Origin: Owenia fusiformis
Lineage: Eukaryota > Annelida > Polychaeta > Sabellida > Oweniidae
Direction of reading: 5' to 3'
Length of the DNA: 64,000 bases
Assembly: GCA_903813345.2 (NCBI GenBank)
Contig: CAIIXF020000011.1
Coordinates: forward strand, 7,590,571 to 7,654,570
Positions 31,886 through 44,902 of the stretch are shown here, piece by piece (within the stretch, counting starts at the first letter, position 1; each line of letters begins with the position of its first letter). Position numbers and translations under genes: made by a program. The notes beneath the pieces were generated by a model. It saw only the letters and a program-made list of their open reading frames with translations. It searched no databases and was not told where the DNA came from.

Positions 31886-34800
31886 CGCTATTTTGTGAAT
31901 TGGGCATAAACATCTGTTAATGTAAATTCATATTTATGAGCATTTGAGTGTTGTAGTATAGGTTTGGTTTACTGTATTGTTTTTTGGGGTAAGAGATTTG
32001 AAAAAATTGCACATAAACAGCTTTTACGTTTTTTATAATTTATTTTAAATTTCTTTAGATTTCTATGTACAGAGTAGGCCAATGAGACGACCTCTATAAG
32101 TAATAATAATAAGTAATAGATAACTAAAATGTATATACATCGGGAAACGAAAATCATTTTCGAAAACAATGATATGATGATCAATACTAAAAAATATACA
32201 TGTCATGATATAGGGAGAAAATCATTGTTACAACTTATTAGCCCCGTGAAATAATATCGCTTGAAGATGGGAATGTTTTGATCCACCTTTCATATCGCTT
32301 GATACATATATAGACATATTTACATTGCACTGTAATTATATTTCTTCCTTTAAATGGTACATAATTATTGTAGGCAAAAATATGAATGCCTATTTCAAAT
32401 CATTGAAAATTATATTCTCTCTCGAATGATAAGCCTAATAATGATTTTACTTTTAAATGGATTTATTCATTATGTTTTGGCCAAACCTGTATACTGCTAA
32501 ATGAATATATTTACATTGCATTGTACATGATGTAACATTATATTTCTATCTTTAAAATGGTGCGAACTAATGCTCCAAATCAATGTACGCATATTGCTCA
32601 ATCTTGAAACCTGTGTTTTTTGTCGCAAGATATTGCCTGTCTTCCTGTAGCAAATTCTCGTACGATATCGAATTCTGCTTTCTCCATTCAAACTCCTTTC
32701 TTCTTCATCCTAGTGTCTTCTATAAGTTTCTATTTACATAATATCTATGTAAATTCAGCTATCACATGAATTCTATTTTGCTGGAAATTTGACACTGCAA
32801 GACACTGCTCTGAAGACACTCCTCTGAAGATACAAAGACACTGCTGTGTATTTTAATCAATGATACAAAGACATTAGTTTATAGCATACTGTTCAGCCAT
32901 ACAGTATCATGGACCTTCCAAGACAATCAATTTATTAAATTATCAAGATCAATGCCAAATCTTATATTTACAACAATTTGCCAGGTGTCTTTATTGTGTT
33001 TTTCTTTTCATTGTAACCTACTTTTATCAAAACTCAATCATCTATCCATTAAGGGAAATAAAAAGCAAGCTAAAGTTTCACTTACGAGAGGCTTCGTCGT
33101 GTTCCTGGGTCTGGCGTGGAGCAAATGGCTGACTGGCTAAATTGCGCCTTGGGCTTCTAATCAAAAGCCCATGATTGCGCCAATGTGTAGACATTCTCAC
33201 AGTATGGCTTTATGATTATTTACTACTCAACAGACATTGGTCATTTGGCAAGCTTAATGTTTCCGTGTCAACCACCTGTGTGCGTGTCACGTACGATTAT
33301 TACTTGCGCATCATAGCTCGGAGACATGCAGCTTGCTCAATATCCACCCCCTCATCTTTAGTTATTCAATAACAAAAGATATTGTTAAAACATAAAAGAC
33401 TAAATTCTGCAACATTTTGCTGCTATTGAACAGTCATAATGCTGTTTTGATGAACCCATGATTTGACATCTCTAATAAGTAATCTAAACATAAACCATTA
33501 CTAATTACCTGACACAATTGCACATAGGGGCCGGATGTTTGGAGAAGCACCTTGATTGTTGAAACCAGGAATTGTTTTGAATGGTATTTGTGATTTGTAT
33601 AAAATTACCTTTTCATTCTTAGCATTCAAAATACAAACTAATAATTCACTTTTTGATGTATTCAGTTCTAATTTCAAATAATAAGCGCATTCGTAGGATT
33701 AAATCTGAATGACATTCTGATGATTTAAGAATTGTATTAATCTTGCGTCAAGATCCTTGACCCCCTCCCGAGCCGACATAATACATGTATCCCTTTAATA
33801 ATCTGCAATCAAGAGATTGATAGACATAATTTAATCAGATAAATGGCTTATCTAGTTGTAAAATATTTGTTCGAACCCTTATTTTATATTTGTGTAGGCC
33901 TTGGTGTATATTATCTATATGGGGATTCAGCAAGGGATTATTGGGTCAAATGTATTTTCCTCGCTAATGCCTGGGTCACATTTGCCGCGATTCATCGGCC
34001 GCCGATTGAGTATTTTGTTCCAAACTGAAATATGTGTTGCAATCAAATGTTTCGAAAGCCATTCACCATGATTTAAGCAAAACATTATTAAAGCTCTTTT
34101 TCAGACATTCAATCAATTTAAATCAATCAAGTTTGAATGCGATTGCATACATGTATTTGCAGATGTAGTGTATCTTACTCACATTTTCACATAATAAGAG
34201 CTGTCATTTGACATGTAGACTGAGTTTTTCAATAGTTTGATACATTTGTATATTATTTTGCGATAATTAAAGCTTTAATCGGGGATAGAGATTTCGACAA
34301 AGTACACGTACATTTAGTATTACAAGTCAAAAACCTTTTTACTTTACATCATAATCCCGGGATCATAATTTACTAGGAACCCAGATGCTAGAGGAAGCAG
34401 TAGATAAACTCACATCAAATACGCTAAATGAAATTATTGAAAATGTAATTGGTATTAAAATGCTCAATATTTTATTTCAACAAATGCCTTGATCTAAGAT
34501 ATTACTTTCCCATGGATTTAAAAATCATCCCAGAACTAATTATAGGTAACACCATTGTGCACAAGCCGTCTGATTGCATTACTAGCTAAAATAACATCCT
34601 TAGAAGTGAACAATCCAAACATCTGATAATAATGTAGCTAAAGTCCCCCTCCCGGTATCCATGCCCACCTTGTTCAGTTGTATCCTTAAAATGTTGAACT
34701 ACCTTTTGCATTCCTTCAGAGATAATCGGTTAATTTCTGAATTTAACAGAAATCTAACATACAATGTAGCACGGGGACTTACAATCATTACATACATATG

Positions 34801-36088
34801 TACATGTAAACTTTCCTTGCAAAATGATTTTATGCGGAAATTTAGAACAACTGGCTATAGAAATTAATCCATTTAACTATAACAAACGGATTAATATTAA
34901 TATCAGTGAGAACTTAACTCATTTGCAAGAATTGAATAATTAGGGATTAAAGTTTGGTATATTTCTCTGACATGTCAAAAGGTATTTTTGTAAGCTTGCT
35001 CTACGGCTACCATGCACAAAACTTATTAATTAATTTCTTTATCGTTATTATCAAATTATCAATTGAGCGTACCAAATCTTTCAAATTTTGTGAATGTATT
35101 TGGGAATGGAAAACAAAGCAAGGTCCAATTCAAAATAAAAACAAGGGTATCTCTGATAAAATGCATAACAGAATAACATGTATTGTGGAATAAGTTTAAC
35201 TCAGTAAAGTTACCTGGATATTTTATCATTATGTCCCCCAATTTCTTATAACACGATTGAGAAGAGACCGGGGCAATTCATCATATTACAGGCTCGTAGC
35301 CAGCTTTTGACTGGGGGAAGGGGGCTTTCAAAAAAAGATTCCCTGGTTTTGTCTCTTCATTCTCATATTATCAAGTTATCAAAAAATGATATTTTGATTC
35401 ACAAAGCTGCACCGAAACATTGAAAAGTACACGAAGGCAACCGCATTTGCAATCTATAGTTCTCAAAAAGCAGGGTTATTAAAAGCCAGTTTCAAACTGA
35501 AGTTAAAAAGCCGGTTTTTGAAACCCAGTTCCTAAAAGTCAAATTAGAATACTATCTTTCTTTTCTATTTAAACTTAAATCAATTTATTATAAACAAACT
35601 ATCCCGGGCAAACTATGACCAAGTGCATCGGGAATACAAAACTCCTGTAAATGAGTTATATACGACAATGAAATCAACACTGATTGAAACATAAACACTA
35701 TAAATTCTTCTTTCGATTCCATTACCTGTCATATTTTTTCTAAATACCGGCTTTACCGGGAGTAATTTAACATGGGCTTTAATTCAAAGGCAAGAATCAC
35801 TTATTAAGATTAAAAGATGTTGGACGCCGCTCCAGTGATTTATATTTTATGGTTCTGAATTGATGTGCAGATTTTAAATGCAATCCAAAACATGACCAAA
35901 AGAGTCTAGACTTCAATTTGCTTTGATCATGGGGAATGGAAAACAAAGCAGCTATTTGAAAAAGTAAACAATTGAATTCCTATGTATAATCCCCGGTATA
36001 ATCCATGATTTAATACGAACGGTGGTAACAGGTTGTTAAATTATAATGCCTTAGGTTGCATTGACTCTAAAAGTAGAGATAACAAGTT
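31886..36088. other. Gene-free stretch, mostly unique
   Basis: No host gene or complete element was recognised over 4.2 kb. TATACATGTCATGATATAGG at 32195 is shared with 17391. An isolated left terminus, CAGGCTCGTAGCCAGC plus a G-run, stands at 35289 without a matching right end. The frames listed by length alone (up to 79 codons) resemble nothing. Confidence 0.4.
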
Positions 36089-36130
36089 CAGCAGTGTAGC
36101 CAGCTTTCCGTCGGGGGGGGGGGGCGATCT
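36089..36130 (+). mobile_element. Isolated terminus of the CAG-TAGCCAGC family
   Basis: CAGCAGTGTAGCCAGC followed by TTTCCGTC and a run of G. Same design as 7722, 16815, 21473, 35289, 54725 and 56677. No right end was found. Confidence 0.6.
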
Positions 36131-37042
36131 CCATTAAAAACATGGGTTTGCACAAGTATTCTTTATTAGCAACTTATTGATAACTACAAGGAAGATCTCT
36201 CTTTTCCTGTGTGACTTAATCTTTAGTTGTATTGTTTTATCATGCTTGATAGAAAAATACGCACAAATAGTCTGTTCTTTTATTTGTATGTTCAGTTATA
36301 AAATGAGCAGTGTAACTTAGAAATAGCTTAATATAGTCAGAAAGAGGCAATTATAACGTGTGACTATATTGCATATATTTGAGTATTCTTAACTCCATGT
36401 ATAATCAGTGCTTATTTGTGCTGTTCTACAAATAAAGAGGAGCAATACTTGAATATACAGAGTGTTCCATATATGCAGCGAGTATTGTCTCTGTACTGTC
36501 TCTGTTTATATGTGCTGAGTATTTTTGCTGATTACTGCACATTACAAGAGATTCTTACAAATAGACACTGTTTATAACAAAGCAATATTCTCTATTTCAT
36601 ATAGTGTATATTCTGGATTTTGAAGCCCTGTGATCAGAAGATGATCAACACTATGCAGAATGTTTTAAAACCTCTGTTAAAGGGATTCCCGTTTAAAGTT
36701 ATTTTTGTTCAACATCTATACAGAAAACATGTTATTGTCAGCAAGTTTGGGATTTTTAGTCATAAAATCTTGTCTTTGAAGTTAAAACTTTTCAACTGAT
36801 TAGTTTTGGGGCATTTTGGGTAACTTTTAAGGTTCTCAGTTTGGATTTTTGTCCAGAAAACTGGAAACACAACACCATGTTAGACCAGAACCCGGGGTAC
36901 TGTTCATTATGGTTATACATCTCTAATTATGTGCTTAAAACATTAATTTTTTTATATCACTGAATGAAGTTTGAGAGTCATATAGGGAAGTCGCCTTCCA
37001 TTCGTCCATCAATTTGTCTGTCCATCCGTTTGTCCTGGCGAT

Positions 37043-37365
37043 AACTCAAATACCAGTTGATGGATTTGATTTAAATTTTATAAGCTTCTGCCTTATGGAA
37101 GTAGAACCTCTGTCGGTAAGGGATTTTCAATATAGCCGCTCAATTCAAATGGCTGCCATTTTTCGAAAAAATGTAATCTTTAATAACTCAAATACCAGTT
37201 CACGGATTTGGTTCAAGTTTTATATGATGATGCCTAGGGACAAGGAGCTATGCTGAAGAAGAGATATTCAAAATGGCTTCTAAATATCAAAATGGGGGCC
37301 ATTTTTGTAAAAGAACTGAATCTTTGATAACTCAAATGCCATTGAATTGATTATCTTCAAAGGGC
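37043..37365 (+). repeat. 143-bp tandem repeat, about 2.3 units
   Basis: ATAACTCAAATACCAGTT recurs at 37043, 37186 and, diverged, 37328. Each unit also carries a run of the type ATGG(C/G)(T/G)GCCATTTTT. The 80-codon plus frame at 37014-37256 follows the repeat and is not recognisable. Confidence 0.75.
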
Positions 37366-37672
37366 CATGTGCAGTATGGCAAGTGATTTTGGAAAGCTTT
37401 ATTTCTGGTCGAGGGTATATTTCGACCATACCTAGAACTTTATATATTAAAACAATATCTTAACTTCAACAAAACTGCATAAAATGAAATAAATCTCATT
37501 TGGATTATAAAGATTTGTAATGGATTAGTAACCCACCTCCTCACTATCCAATAATGTTAATAATAATCATCGCTGCATATTCTCTTTATTTAGTCATGAT
37601 TGTTCCCCAATATATGCCAATGTTAATATGGTTCGTCAATGTAAGAACAGCTCCAGGTCACACGTTCGTCAA

Positions 37673-37940
37673 CGTAACATTGATCTTATGTCAACGTAAC
37701 AAAAGCAAGGGACTAAATAATTATGTGAATTGCATCTTCGTTAATATATCAAACATAGAACCGTATGCACATTCTCAAACTAGACCATCTTCTTTAACTT
37801 TAAGCCAAATTATTGTCCACAACTTGACTTATAAATGGTGTAAAATCGAGAAATAAAAATATCATATCGAAAACGAAGCCCGGAAGTTCTTCCATCTTGT
37901 TACGCTGACGTATTGTTAATGTAACTAGGTCAGTACCAGT
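37673..37940 (-). repeat. Dispersed promoter-like repeat, copy 2
   Basis: Counterpart of 10904-11183. On the minus strand the ATG at 37895-37893 is followed by ACTTCCGGG, but the splice donor of copy 1 is replaced by GATATGAT. The 100-codon plus frame at 37554-37856 overlaps it and is fortuitous. Confidence 0.75.
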
Positions 37941-37944
37941 GAAT

Positions 37945-38027
37945 ATAGAAAACCCCCCTAGGACTCCTGGTTCAAAAGCTCTCCTATTTTAAAAATGGTC
38001 ACCATTTTTGTCTCGTGAAATTCACTT
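37945..38027 (+). repeat. Dispersed repeat (AAAATGGCTGCCATTTTT family), copy 2
   Basis: Diverged copy of 31062-31150, here abutting the end of the promoter-like repeat. Confidence 0.6.
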
Positions 38028-38168
38028 TTGGCCCATTTCCACTCTATACAGACTGTTCTATACAAAAACAAGCGGTGCGGATATCATATGTGCAAGGTGC
38101 GGATATTTAAGGTCATTTTTGAATTTGATTTTGTGATATTTCACGACTAAGGCATGTTGGGTACTCAA

Positions 38169-38667
38169 TAGGGGTGGGACGGATAACCTAAATACCGAAA
38201 AACCGCGGTTCATAGCCTTCGGATCGGTTTTCGGATCACGGCCCTACTTTTGGATCAGCTTTTCGGATCATTTCGGATTAATATTTCATTGGTCAAGTAT
38301 CAATAAAACAGTTAAAAACACTGTTTTACAGCAACATTTTTGATATTCCTAGTCCCTACCTTGTCTGTCTTGTCTGTTGCTAGCTCACTCGTTTACTAGA
38401 TTCGTTTCGTATCCGCGTATTCGTATCCCTCGGTAATCAATCATGTGGTCCCTGGTACTATATTTTTTAGTCGTGTATTCTAAATAATATGTATTGTTCA
38501 TGAAATATTAAAAGAAAGTGACAGTCAGCAGTGAAGTCTGAGACAAAGCAGCTAACCATGCGAATCAATACAACTCCTTAAAATGAATGAACCGAACCGA
38601 AAAAACCGAACCGACGGCTGATGATCCGAAAAACCGAACCGAACCGAAACGAACCCTCCAATCCCTA
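38169..38667. mobile_element. Non-autonomous hAT element, duplication GTACTCAA
   Basis: The 8-bp GTACTCAA stands on both sides (38161-38168 and 38668-38675). The left end is TAGGGGTGGGACGG and the right end, inverted, TAGGGATTGGAGGG. Both termini are followed inward by repeated CGGTT or CGGAT words. Termini and an 8-bp duplication are diagnostic of hAT. At 499 bp there is no transposase, so it must have been moved by another copy. Confidence 0.93.
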
Positions 38668-38696
38668 GTACTCAATAATAGTTATACATGTGAATG

Positions 38697-39070
38697 GTGT
38701 GCAAAGACCGAATGAAATGCGTTTGCTTGTTTCGCCGTTCAGATTTTTACCATATCAGCATTTCATAAAAAGCGAGGTGTAAATATTATGAAACAAATGT
38801 GTGATATATATAATGCTGATACAAAATGTATATACTTTTCTGCAGTTTGTGGGAGTTTTGGACATTAAATGTTAAAATTAAGAAAATATGCCAACTATAC
38901 GACTTATCAATTAATTTGTTGCAGAACTGTACACATATTTCGGACCAAATGCGTGACATAAATGGCAAACGCGTACAAAGACCGAACCAAATGCTTTCTG
39001 ATTTTTATTGTATCGGCGTTTTATGAAAAATGGTTTTTAAAAATATCAACATAATGCGTGATTTGAGTGA
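38697..39070 (+). repeat. Two-copy tandem repeat, about 270 bp
   Basis: CAAAGACCGAA(T/C)(G/C)AAATGC at about 38702 and 38976, followed in both by a (C/G)GCGTT..ATTT..CATATAA-like run and (A/T)AATG(T/C)GTGATAT. Strongly diverged. Confidence 0.6.
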
Positions 39071-39895
39071 TATTTGATCATACACACTCAATTGACACGT
39101 GATTTCTATTTTTCCAGCAAATGCATGACAATCACTCCTAATGCGTTAGGGTTGACAGGACTGTGGTGATCGAGATCATTACAAATTATATTAAGCCATT
39201 TTACCATTATACAAGGCATTAATGTAATTTGAAATCTTTTTAAAGAGTATGCACGCAGTTTGTATTTTCTGGTTAAATGGGCATGCAGTTTGTGTTTTAT
39301 TACTTTTTACTTTTTTCTCTCATGATCATCTGGCTTAATTCGAAATTGTACATGTACGTGAGAACTTGGTTGAGATTTACCTATGAAACAAAATCCCAAG
39401 TATTTTCTGTATCTGTGAAAAGTTTGACATCAGCTAATGTGTCGGTTATCAAAAAACTGATGACAATTTTTTATTAATCTGCTTAAATTCTAAAACCTAG
39501 GTTCATCTGGACATAGTTTCCGCTATCACATGGTGGAATCAAATAATCTACACCAAATGGACATATGAAACTATAAAACAATGCAGAATGTATGTCTTAA
39601 AATGATGTTTGAAAACATGGACTCCAAGTTGTTTAATGCAATGTTGAAAGGCATGCAGTTTGTTAGGTTTTCAAACTGCTTGCATAGTATGCACGCAGTT
39701 TGGATACGGCGCCCTGATTACTATTTGTTGAAAAAGCTGATAATGCTACATTTCTCACCTTTTGTGTAGTGGTTGCAAAAGAATTTTCTCACTTTTGTGT
39801 AAATACTCATGAGTGGACAGCAGGCTATTTCAGGTCATTGCATTTGAAAGCTTCTCAGAGCTGTACTGACTTTTCTTTTTTGTATGTACTTTCAG

Positions 39896-40086
39896 ATGCA
39901 CTCTTCTGACCTTGGAGATGTAAAGCTCTGTCTTGTCTGAGAAATGTTGGATAGGAACTACAATCTGGACAGTCTGACTGCAGCATTTGTATCCCTGTAC
40001 AATATTGCTATGACTACTTCTGGTGATGCTTTATGTGACTCAAGTAGCATTGTCTAGGAGGGATGTGTCTCTAGGATCCTGATCAA
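39896..40086 (+). ncRNA. Exon-like block A of a possible non-coding RNA gene
   Basis: Preceded by a pyrimidine-rich tract and GTACTTTCAG (acceptor), and followed by TCAA/GTAAGTAC (donor) at 40087. It has stops in all frames, so it is non-coding if transcribed. A clear paralogue, with the same acceptor and donor context, lies at 43221-43389. Conservation of both splice signals around a duplicated block is the reason for calling it an exon; there is no transcript evidence. Confidence 0.33.
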
Positions 40087-40130
40087 GTAAGTACAGTATT
40101 TCATTTCCTAATGTTAACTATTTCTTTCAG

Positions 40131-40915
40131 ATTTACCTTTAGCCTGGAGTTTAGAAGCCCACCAGAATCCAAAACACATACAGGAATCCAAACTGGCCTC
40201 TGGAAGACCGAGGCACCTGCTGGAAGACGAGCAACAAGTGGAAGCCAAGCCATCAATTGGAAGTCAAGCCTAGATGATCATCCTACAGGAAGTCAATCTG
40301 CCCTCTGGAAGATGAGTCACCTGCTGGAAGATGAGTCACCTGCTGGAAGATGAGTCACCTACTGGAAGATGAGTCACCTGCTGGAAGATGAGTCACCTGC
40401 TGGAAGTTGAGCCACCTGCTGGAAGATGAGCCACCTGCTTTAAGATAGCCACCTGCTGGAAGATGAGCCACAAATAAGCATCAAGCCACAAATGGCAACC
40501 TAGCCATCAATTGGAAGTCAAGCAAAGATGGTCATACTACTGGAAGTCAGGCTGTCCTCTGGAAGATTAGTCACCTGCTGGAAGATGAGCCACCTGCTGG
40601 AAAATGAGCCACCTGCTGGAAAATGAGCCACCTGCTGGAAGATGAGCCACCTGCTGGAAAATGAGCCACCTGCTGGAAGATAGTCACCTGCTGTAAGATG
40701 AGCCGCAAATAAGCATCAAGCCACAAATGGAAACCTAGCCACCCATAGGAATCCAAGTGAAGATGACCTACCTACTGAAAACCAAGCCGCCCTCTGGAAG
40801 ATTAATCACCTGCTGGATTGGAGCCACACATGGGAAGCCAAGCCAAGATGACCCGTATACTGGAAACTACTTTAACACGACCCCTCATGTGTTGCAATGT
40901 TCCTGTCACACAAGT
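40131..40915 (+). ncRNA. Exon-like block B carrying a 19-bp minisatellite
   Basis: Begins after CTATTTCTTTCAG at 40118-40130, a good acceptor 44 bp downstream of block A; that is a very short intron, so alternative acceptors or a single long exon are possible. The block is dominated by the minisatellite. The 80-codon frame 40111-40353 reads into the repeat and ends there; with a 19-bp unit it cannot stay in frame. The 3' boundary is uncertain (CACAA/GTTAAG near 40911). Confidence 0.22.
40251..40830 (+). repeat. 19-bp minisatellite with about 235-254 bp higher order
   Basis: Unit CACCTGCTGGAAGATGAGT/C, about nine copies at 40300-40470 and seven at 40560-40705. The spacer is itself repeated: CATCAATTGGAAGTCAAGC at 40251 and 40505, CAAATAAGCATCAAGCC at 40471 and 40706, and CTGGAAGATTA at 40560 and 40795. 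Confidence 0.9.
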
Positions 40916-42700
40916 TAAGTAATCTTGATTTTTTAAGTTGTATTTTTTATGTTGTATTTTTTATGTCATTTAAAGGGTCATCTCCAGCTAGACAATAATT
41001 TCCATCTATGGGTTGGGAGGCAGGTTCTTCTCGTTTAGTGGGGCACCTTCCATTTTGAATGAACCGGTGGATTTTGTTGGCCAGCCCATTATTCTGGAGT
41101 GGAGGAATGTGGAATCTGCTATGAAGCTGGATGGCTGAACATGTCTTAACACGAGATCAAGTATTGGGAGGCCTTCCTTTGTTCATGTTTTATGTTGTCC
41201 CGATTGATTTTGAGGAATATCTAAGAATGGCATCGTTGAGCATGGGTCATTCTGATCCATTGCATTGAGAGCTCTGGCTTACTTGATCATACCATTTGAT
41301 GTTCCTTGTGGTATCTCCACTGTGATTCTGATGATCAGTGTCTATCAATCTCTAGATGCATGGGTTTCAGGTATCAATTCCTTGTAAGTCCCAACCCAAC
41401 AGTTTCCATTGTTGGACTCTTATTGTTGAACTTGGTTCTTGTTTCGCCTATATTCTGATGGCCGATGAAAGCCACAGTTACTCGTTAGTAAACGTGGTCG
41501 ACCTGCACCCACCAGGATGTAGGTCAATGTATTGCTGTGGTGCCGGTGTGCATTCGATAGTTCCCGAGGGGTCTCGGTGAATTCTGGTGATGGTCCACTC
41601 ATTTTTGCTTTCAAGCATCAGTGTCGATTAGTTGGCTATGACGAGTATAGTGTGATTCTTAAGATCTTGTGAGGAGGCAGCTAGGGTTCACGTGGTTACT
41701 GTACAGGAACGGCATTGGAGTTGATACATGTTACCCTTGTACTCTTTAGGTAGGTAGACATTGCTTATCAGTGTTACAGTAAAGATACTATCAGGAATTG
41801 ATAGTGGTCTGGTCTTGTATTTCATCTTTTTAATGTGATGTATCCTAATGATGCATGGCCAAGGATGGCATTCTTGTAATTCTTCTTAATCTCTCTGGAC
41901 AGCATACAGCATGAGCGAGGGGATGGTCACCCAATGTTTGATCTTTTGTTAAGGTGTGGTTGGCTTGAAAGCTTCCTAACAGGTTCTATGTTCTAAAATG
42001 AAAGAATAGTGGAATCCACCAATGGTTCATTTCAAAATGGAAGAGATGTGCGCCATATTTGGAAATGTTGTCTTCATATTGTTTTTATAAATTCACTTTC
42101 ACCTGAGAGTTAACATACTAAGTATGTTAGTCTCAGTTTTTAGGTTTCAATTTTCAATTCTTTTTTTGGTGCGAGCTGGAAGATGGTTCTCTGTGTTGTA
42201 GCCTATTTGTAACCAATTTTTAGTTTTCAACTATTTTTTTCTTGTGTTGAGGTCAGTGTAAATGTGACCATGATTTGGTCCAAAAAGCAATCAACTGTAT
42301 AGGTATTTATGACCTAGACTCTGATTGTTTAAAGCAAATTGTTCAGGTTTTGCAAATGATAATCCCTTGCTTGCTTTGGAGTTAAGGTAGTCATTAAAAC
42401 AGCTTTTCTCAATATAGGTGGTTTTAAGAGAGATGTTGACTTCTACTGCTTTGGACAACAACTTCTACTATTGCATAGAAGATACTAATACATCGATTTT
42501 CTCCTTGCACAAAATCACAATTTAGCGAGAAGTATGAACTTGGCAGAATGCACACAATGGATGCAATGCTGGAAGCAGTTTTGTATTGTCTAGTTAGAAT
42601 GTATTACTACCTTACTCCATCCCTCCTAATTGATTCTTTTTTTGGCAATTTGTTTACATTGTGATATTGTCTGAGTATTACAGCATCTTTTTGTATTTTC
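40916..42700. other. Gene-free stretch between exon-like blocks
   Basis: No frame or repeat was recognised with confidence. 41000-41750 is less AT-rich than its surroundings and contains frames of 64-74 codons on both strands (41356-41580 plus, 41420-41614 minus) that I could not assign. Confidence 0.35.
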
Positions 42701-42937
42701 AGCAAAGCAGATCTTGGGCTGCAACACCAGGAACAGTGGTCTTGTTTACATGTGTTTTGGTAATTTATGTTCTGTGACTACTGGGAAAATAGTTAATATT
42801 CTATCAATTTAGTTTTGATCAATATAATAATGCTAACTTTCAAGTAACAAGTTGACAATTAATTCAGCGGTGATAAGGTGATATATTCATAGTTCTTAGT
42901 AAAGTGTACTTACTCAGCAATGATTTGATTTTTATGT

Positions 42938-43115
42938 CGCCACCAAAAGTAGTGACATAATGTTACATGTATATTTCTGTGAACAAAGCTCTTTATGGAT
43001 TGCGGCCATCAATTGGTGTTCGTCTACTGTAACAGATTGCATCTTTAACAAATGGCCAGTGGTGACATTTTGCATATTAATGCATTCTCTTAAAGTGATA
43101 TTTAAACATACTGAT
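42938..43115 (+). repeat. Dispersed repeat (GTCGCCACCAAAAG family), copy 1
   Basis: TTTTTATGTCGCCACCAAAAG at the start and AACAAATGGCCAGTGGTGACA near 43038, matching 53998-54165. A fragment of the second half recurs at 44800-44875. Confidence 0.7.
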
Positions 43116-43220
43116 ATCTAAAAATGGCCATTCCAGAGAGATGGGTATATTGACTTATCACTTTTAAGGAAAAAAGTCAAATCATTGCTGACTTTTTTCC
43201 TTTTTTCTAAGTACTTTCAG

Positions 43221-43389
43221 GTCATTACACTTTGAACCCCAGTTGAGAAGTTACATAAAAGATAGACAATCTACGTTAGCTCTTTGCAGTGTCTGTATCT
43301 ACATGGCATATTGTTACTACTAGTGATAGGTCTGTTTAACTAAAGTGGCATATTTGAGGAGAGGATAGAAGTCTTTGGATCCTGTTTAA
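43221..43389 (+). ncRNA. Exon-like block A', paralogue of block A
   Basis: Acceptor GTACTTTCAG ends at 43220; donor TTTAA/GTAAGTTG at 43390. GCAGTGTCTGTATC near 43286 corresponds to GCAGCATTTGTATCC near 39980, and GGATCCTGTTTAA corresponds to GGATCCTGATCAA at the donor. No open frame. A segmental duplication within one gene would explain it. Confidence 0.33.
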
Positions 43390-44902
43390 GTAAGTTGAAT
43401 TATTTAATAGTGTACAGCGCATAGGAATTAATTTTTAAAAGATCAAACATGTATTACCAGTATTCAATAATCGAACGTTGTATAAAAGTATGATTTTTAA
43501 AAAACAAAACAAATGCATTTTGAAAAAAGTTTGTTGGTATGTGGACTACTCACACCTTTAAAAACCACTAAATTGATCTTGATATCATTCAATGATTCTC
43601 CTTAAGATCTTACATCTCATTTGTTTTGTGGTCAGGAGCTACTTGCAAAATGTTACAACTGACTTGTTTTTTGGCCCTGTTTTTTTCTTCAATTAAAACT
43701 AGTTTTTAAACCATCAATGTTGTATATTAGCAACAATGGACATTTTTTGTGTTTATCAAGAACACATGTCTTGATAGCAGAATGCAATTTGCAATGAATG
43801 GCAAAGGATGTGTCTGGGTATATGCCCTTTTGGTCCCTCAGTCAAATGTATGTGAAATATGGTTTTTATTACTGTCCTAGTTATATTTGATAAGAATATT
43901 TTCTTTTTCATGAGTTTTGATGCATAATTAGCCCCCTGCTGAGAGTCAGAATAAGTAGCCTAACAAACAAAAAATAGTCATTATCATAGAAAAAAACACC
44001 AATGGCAACATGTATGACATACAAAGAAGAAATAACTTAAGACCCATGAAGAATTAAAAAGAAAATCATATTTTTGAAATATATTTAAGGATTAAAATTT
44101 TTTTCAAATTTTTGAATTTCCCGCCAGTTTAATTTGAAGGGGGAAAAACAAGATGGCTGCCATTTGATGTAAGAAATATCAGAAAAAAGTTGCTTCACTT
44201 TTAGTTTTCACAATGAGCACAGTTTTCCGGTTTGGGTTTTTTGACTGAATCTGACTCTTCATCACCAGGGTCATGTATAGGGATTATAAAATTGAAACCA
44301 AAATGTTGTGCTCAGCATGAATTTGACTGAAATATGTGTAACTTCACCAACACAATTGAAGTCTCAAAACTGGATGCTCGGTAACTTTGAGTGACTATAA
44401 TCCCTTGATTACCCAGATAAACAAAAATTCACTTATCCAGAAATACCATTCAATGTCAATACAAAGAAAATAAGCAATGTTTTGGAGGATATGTTTCAAA
44501 CTTTTTGTATAAATAATTCATTTAATATTTGCCATTGATTTTTTTCAATTCTGACAAAGTGATATGCACTGTCTTTGATGCCAATATTCTTCATCAATTG
44601 TGATACAAATTGATATTTTAGTAATCTCAGAAGAAGGATAAGATATTGAAGTTTAATAATATGTGTGATTGAGTTGGTTTTTCAGACATTACAATTTTCA
44701 ATATTTTCTAAGTCGATACCCAGACTCATTCCCAGACTCATCCTTTGAATGCAAAATGCATGGGCCTAAGGGCTGTGTGATTGTATTTATGTGTTAGGCA
44801 TCTGTAACAAATGGCAAGCTGACATGTTGCATGTTAATGCTCTTCTTTAAAGTGATGAGTAAAATATGCTCATCATGAAAGATTATATCATTTTGATTTT
44901 AG

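Noticed and set aside
35102-35955. GGGAATGGAAAACAAAGCA shared at 35102 and 35933
   Set aside because: A 19-bp match of low-complexity A-rich sequence with no extension on either side; insufficient for a repeat call.
41000-41750. Possible coding exon in a less AT-rich patch
   Set aside because: Frames on both strands are short and interrupted, and no protein family is recognisable.
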